From Armillaria gallica (Eukaryota > Basidiomycota > Agaricomycetes > Agaricales > Physalacriaceae), in NCBI GenBank assembly GCA_037576215.1, contig JBANDB010000011.1:2418001-2482000 (forward strand): a DNA stretch of 64,000 nucleotides. Direction: 5' to 3'. How positions within the stretch are numbered: position 1 is the first letter of the stretch; each line of letters begins with the position of its first letter. The notes below the pieces were generated by a model. That model saw nothing but the letters and a program-made list of their open reading frames with translations, did no database searches and was not told the DNA's origin. A program made the translations under genes and the position numbers. Positions 60,850 to 64,000 of this stretch are shown in pieces.

Positions 60850-62871
60850 GAAAAGGTCGTCTTCAAAGCGGCGGTCAACCAATATGAGGCGCGAGTGGTC
60901 GGAAGGAAAATAACACACAACAAGGCGTACAATGGTTCTCAGAAATCGCTGACTCGGAAATTATTGTCGAACATGGAATCAGTGCAAGCCAGGAACTTGT
61001 GACGCAACGGTACGATCGCTGCAAATCATCTCGATCTTGACTGAGTTACGTCCGATGTGGCAATCAACAAATGCAGACGAGAGCACATTGTATGCAAGCC
61101 CTGGGAGCTGCGGCTTGGCAGGACTTGATGCGAGGAAAAGGACATCCAAGGAAAACGAGACCGAGCTTGCTCCGTCCCCGAATGTATTCGTTATAAAGTG
61201 ACTGCGCTGGGAAAAAAACCATCGCCGTTGTAAGGGAGTACTTACCAGGAAGTCACTTTTATCCGCTATTCAATCATTTGTGTCGGTATAGGCACATACT
61301 ACGAGTAATCTGTGGCCAAGTAGAGGCTGCGGCAGCCGGGGGCCAGAAGTAGATCTTTCGCCTGCATGTAAAGAGAGTCACAATGACGCTAAGTAGTATG
61401 TAACGACTGCGCAAGCCCTCTGGTAGTAAGTTGCCAGTCCAGACAGGTGTTGGTCGCGGGTCAGCAAATGAGGACGACATTACTGGCTAGAGCTTCGAAT
61501 ATTTGAGAGCAAAGGATGACTCGGACGAAAATCTGAATCATTAGCGAGAGAGCCAGTCGAGAGTCTGAAGGGCAAAGAGAAAAGGACTGAACCAAACACA
61601 ATCATCGGATTTCTACAAACGGTCACGTCAACGAAATTGATGATCTTCGAAGGGGGTGGCGTCTCGTAGCTAATAGGGACGGAAGGTAAATGCACTTAGC
61701 CAAATGGAATTGGTGATGGCGACTCTTGGGCGACGAGGAAGGAACTATGTTGATGTACAACCCGTAGGGACTTATTCGAGAGCTTGCAGAGTGACTCAAA
61801 GCTGTATAACCAAACGGTGGCTGAGCATACGGACTCGGTCAACGTGGAAGAGTTCTTTTCGAAGGATACACGCAACCGGTAGATGAGCAGGGTGGTCGAG
61901 GCCGCCGCTCCCTGGGCAAAAAAAATCAAGCATCAATGATTGGTTCCGGTCGGCGGTTCGACGCTCCAAAACCCCACCTGAAGTACGACGAGCCATGTTC
62001 AGCAGGTGAAATTATGTTGTAAGGGCTCCACTGTGAGGCATCGCTGAGGTATGGGCGAGTCGCTTTCGAAGACTCGGGGCTAGGCAAAGCTGGGATTACT
62101 TGACAGGCCATTTCGCGTCGCTGTTACAATTATCTGCCAGGATGGAATATCAGAACAATCCTGACCGACAGAATCGAGGTAGAATTACAGTTCAGATATA
62201 CGAACTTGGCTAGGATTATCAGTAACCGCAAGGGTCGATATGCACTGGAAGCATTTACATTTCATTTCAGCTCGACGCGTCGGACACGAACTGCGGAGAC
62301 GACCTGCCAGGTCCAGGCGGCCCTTTTCTTGTCACTTTAATCCCGTAAACAAGCGATACAGCTACACCAATGAAAGTCCTTGGGCTTTCCGTGCGTCATA
62401 ATAGTTGGCATTGTACTACTTCCTTTGTAGTGACGTCTAAATGCCAGTTTGAATGGTTTGCTTCAGGCATGTCCACGGTGATGAACCACTCACACTTGAA
62501 GTGGGGATGTCATTACTGAAGTACTAGACCTGACGCAGCAATTTTGTGTCGACTCGGAGTGCTTGGAACAAAGCAAGTTCGATCGAACTTGTCAAACGAT
62601 TGGCAGCAGCAGTGACCGTTACGGCCCTCGCCGCGAGCGTGACTGGCCGGCCCTCAAGGCCTCAGGCCTCAGGCTTCAAAGCTTCATAATTCTACCTCTA
62701 TCGACTCTTTTGGCTCAAGTTAAAGCGCTCTGCAAGCCTAGTGCCCAGACACCTCTGTCCTCGCCATGTCCTCGAGGAGAAGGGCGCAAATCCACGAGAA
62801 AATAATATAGAATCGTGTAGGATAGCTTTAAGAAATCCAGAGTCCACGGTATAGGTATGTACTACTTTGAG
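60850..62871. other. 2-kb region without a recognised gene
   Basis: Minus-strand open frames at about 61274-61480, 61480-61695, 61696-61929 and 61926-62111 are adjacent, and a splice-acceptor-like TTTTTTTTGCCCAG lies at about 61915 (minus). They could be exons of one gene, but the translations match no family I know and have no shared motif. I leave it uncalled. Confidence 0.35.
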
Positions 62872-64000
62872 TTACATGATAAGGCAATCATCATTCTTCT
62901 CACGAGCAGCTTGTTCCTCCTCCGCCGCTAACACGGCCTTCTCCTCTGGCGACAATAGCTGCAAAGTAATCAGACAAGGATCTGGCATAACAAAAACGAT
63001 ATCCCATACCCCCTTCTGCTCACGAGCTCGCAGGGCTTTTCTCCGGCTCTCCCTCTCGGCCTTTGCACGTCTTATGGATACAGTAAATATTGAAAATTTG
63101 TTAGTGGATACAGATTAAGCAGTTGAAAAGACAGGCGGTGGAATAAATGATGTGGACCGTATTGCAGGTTCGGGTTTGTTGTCAGTATCATGTACAGGCG
63201 TTGGTGAAGGTGGTGATGTAATGAGGATAATTGACGGTTCAGAAAGAGATGAGCTAAGGCGTCATGAGTGACTTGGCAGCAGGAATAAATGGACACCTAC
63301 CGGTCAGTCTTCGAAAATGCTTTGGTAAAGGACGATGAAGGTTTCGAAGAGGTGGAGGCTGATGACGGACTTGAAGCCTCCGAAGACGATGATGGCATGT
63401 TCTTCTTCACTGCATCAACAGCAGCCGCACCAACGGCAGATGCCTTTGCGTTAAGCGATTTAGCATTAGCAGTTATGGAGCTGGTATTCATGCTCAAAAG
63501 TCGACTCGCGCCAGAAACTGATGTCGGAGAACAGTTGTGATCACTTGGGAAGCGATGAGACGGGCAAAATTGTTTGCGACATTTCTGTATCAGACTATTG
63601 ATCTCATGATTTTAGTAGAGGATAAAACAAAAACGCACGTCGCAGCGAATTGGTGAGTACAGTGCTTTGCCACACTTGACTCTTTGGCAGACAGGTAAGG
63701 ATTTCGTCTTGGCTTTTCCTGTCGTGGCGCTGCATTCTGTGGCAAAATGGGACTCCATCTTGACATTGGGATCCTGCCCTGGAGGTATCGCTACGGGCTC
63801 GTTGCACAGAGGACCTACAATACGACTATGAGCAAAAGGGAAGATATCTGGTTACTAGATAGTACAATTTGGAGCCACGCGGTTGTGTTTGGTCTCGTCA
63901 TACTTGAGGCAGTGGTGATCCTTCGCGAGGAAATGCTCCTGGCAGTACGGCAGTTCGCAATGCTGGCATTTGAAGGGCAGAAAGTCGACAAGGAGGCAAG
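62872..64000 (-). CDS. AN1-type zinc-finger protein, N-terminus cut by the window
   Basis: The first AN1 finger is visible at about 64000-63865 (C-x5-D-F-L-P-F-K-C-Q-H-C, Y-C-Q-E-H-F). The second finger follows introns, with C-G-K-A-L-Y-S-P-I-R-C-D and K-C-R-K-Q-F-C-P-S-H-R-F near 63680-63550. After a Ser/Ala-rich linker (63500-63300) an exon runs to a TAA at 63115-63117. Downstream exons (about 63075-63015 and 62960-62872) still look coding (A-E-R-E-S-R-R-K-A-L and S-P-E-E-K-A-V-L-A-A, ending D-D-C-L-I-M). Either the longer form is right with a one-base error near 63130, or there are two C-termini. Two AN1 fingers suggest a Cuz1/ZFAND-like role in Cdc48/proteasome stress response. Confidence 0.85.

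Noticed and set aside
61480..62111. Possible multi-exon membrane protein gene on the minus strand
   Set aside because: The adjacent open frames give no recognisable motif or consistent splice phases, so no gene call is supported.

Overview
The window looks like nuclear DNA of a filamentous basidiomycete (Agaricomycete type). Genes are dense and on both strands, most are split by many ~45-60-nt GT-AG introns, and the families are mushroom-type: secreted A1 aspartic proteases, GH15 glucoamylase with CBM20, a secreted intradiol dioxygenase-like protein, an Agaricomycete-type protein kinase and a DIRS/Ngaro-like tyrosine-recombinase retroelement.

Layout. 1-4411: a decayed retroelement in the order gag, reverse transcriptase-RNase H, tyrosine recombinase. 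About 4692-21826: five tandem ~3.2-kb units, each with one 10-exon secreted A1 aspartic protease-like gene and the same promoter. Copies A and B are frameshifted, C and E are open but have altered catalytic motifs, and only D has two canonical D-T-G-S-S motifs. An unrelated 1.9-kb insertion lies between A and B, and a ~216-bp inversion lies behind D. 21925-34977: single genes for a SYLF/Ysc84-like protein, glucoamylase, a multi-RRM protein, a PA-TM-RING E3 ligase, a kinase, a three-finger CCCH protein and heme oxygenase. 35115-35186: initiator tRNA-Met. 35531-51448: midasin (MDN1/REA1), ~16 kb on the minus strand. 51705-57952: histidine phosphatase, mitochondrial ribosomal protein bL35m and U-box E4 ligase UFD2, the last two divergent from a 100-bp gap. 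58740-60568: dioxygenase-like protein. 62872-64000: AN1 zinc-finger protein, cut by the window end.

How the genes relate. Housekeeping genes (ribosome assembly, mitochondrial translation, ubiquitin ligation, tRNA) sit beside secreted degradative enzymes and one fast-evolving protease array. I see no multi-gene pathway cluster. The array is the most unusual part: a small family being reshuffled by gene conversion while most copies lose the canonical active site.

Caution on sequence quality. Many conserved genes, including midasin, carry isolated single-base frameshifts, mostly missing bases and several in homopolymers. Some 'broken' genes here may be consensus errors rather than pseudogenes.
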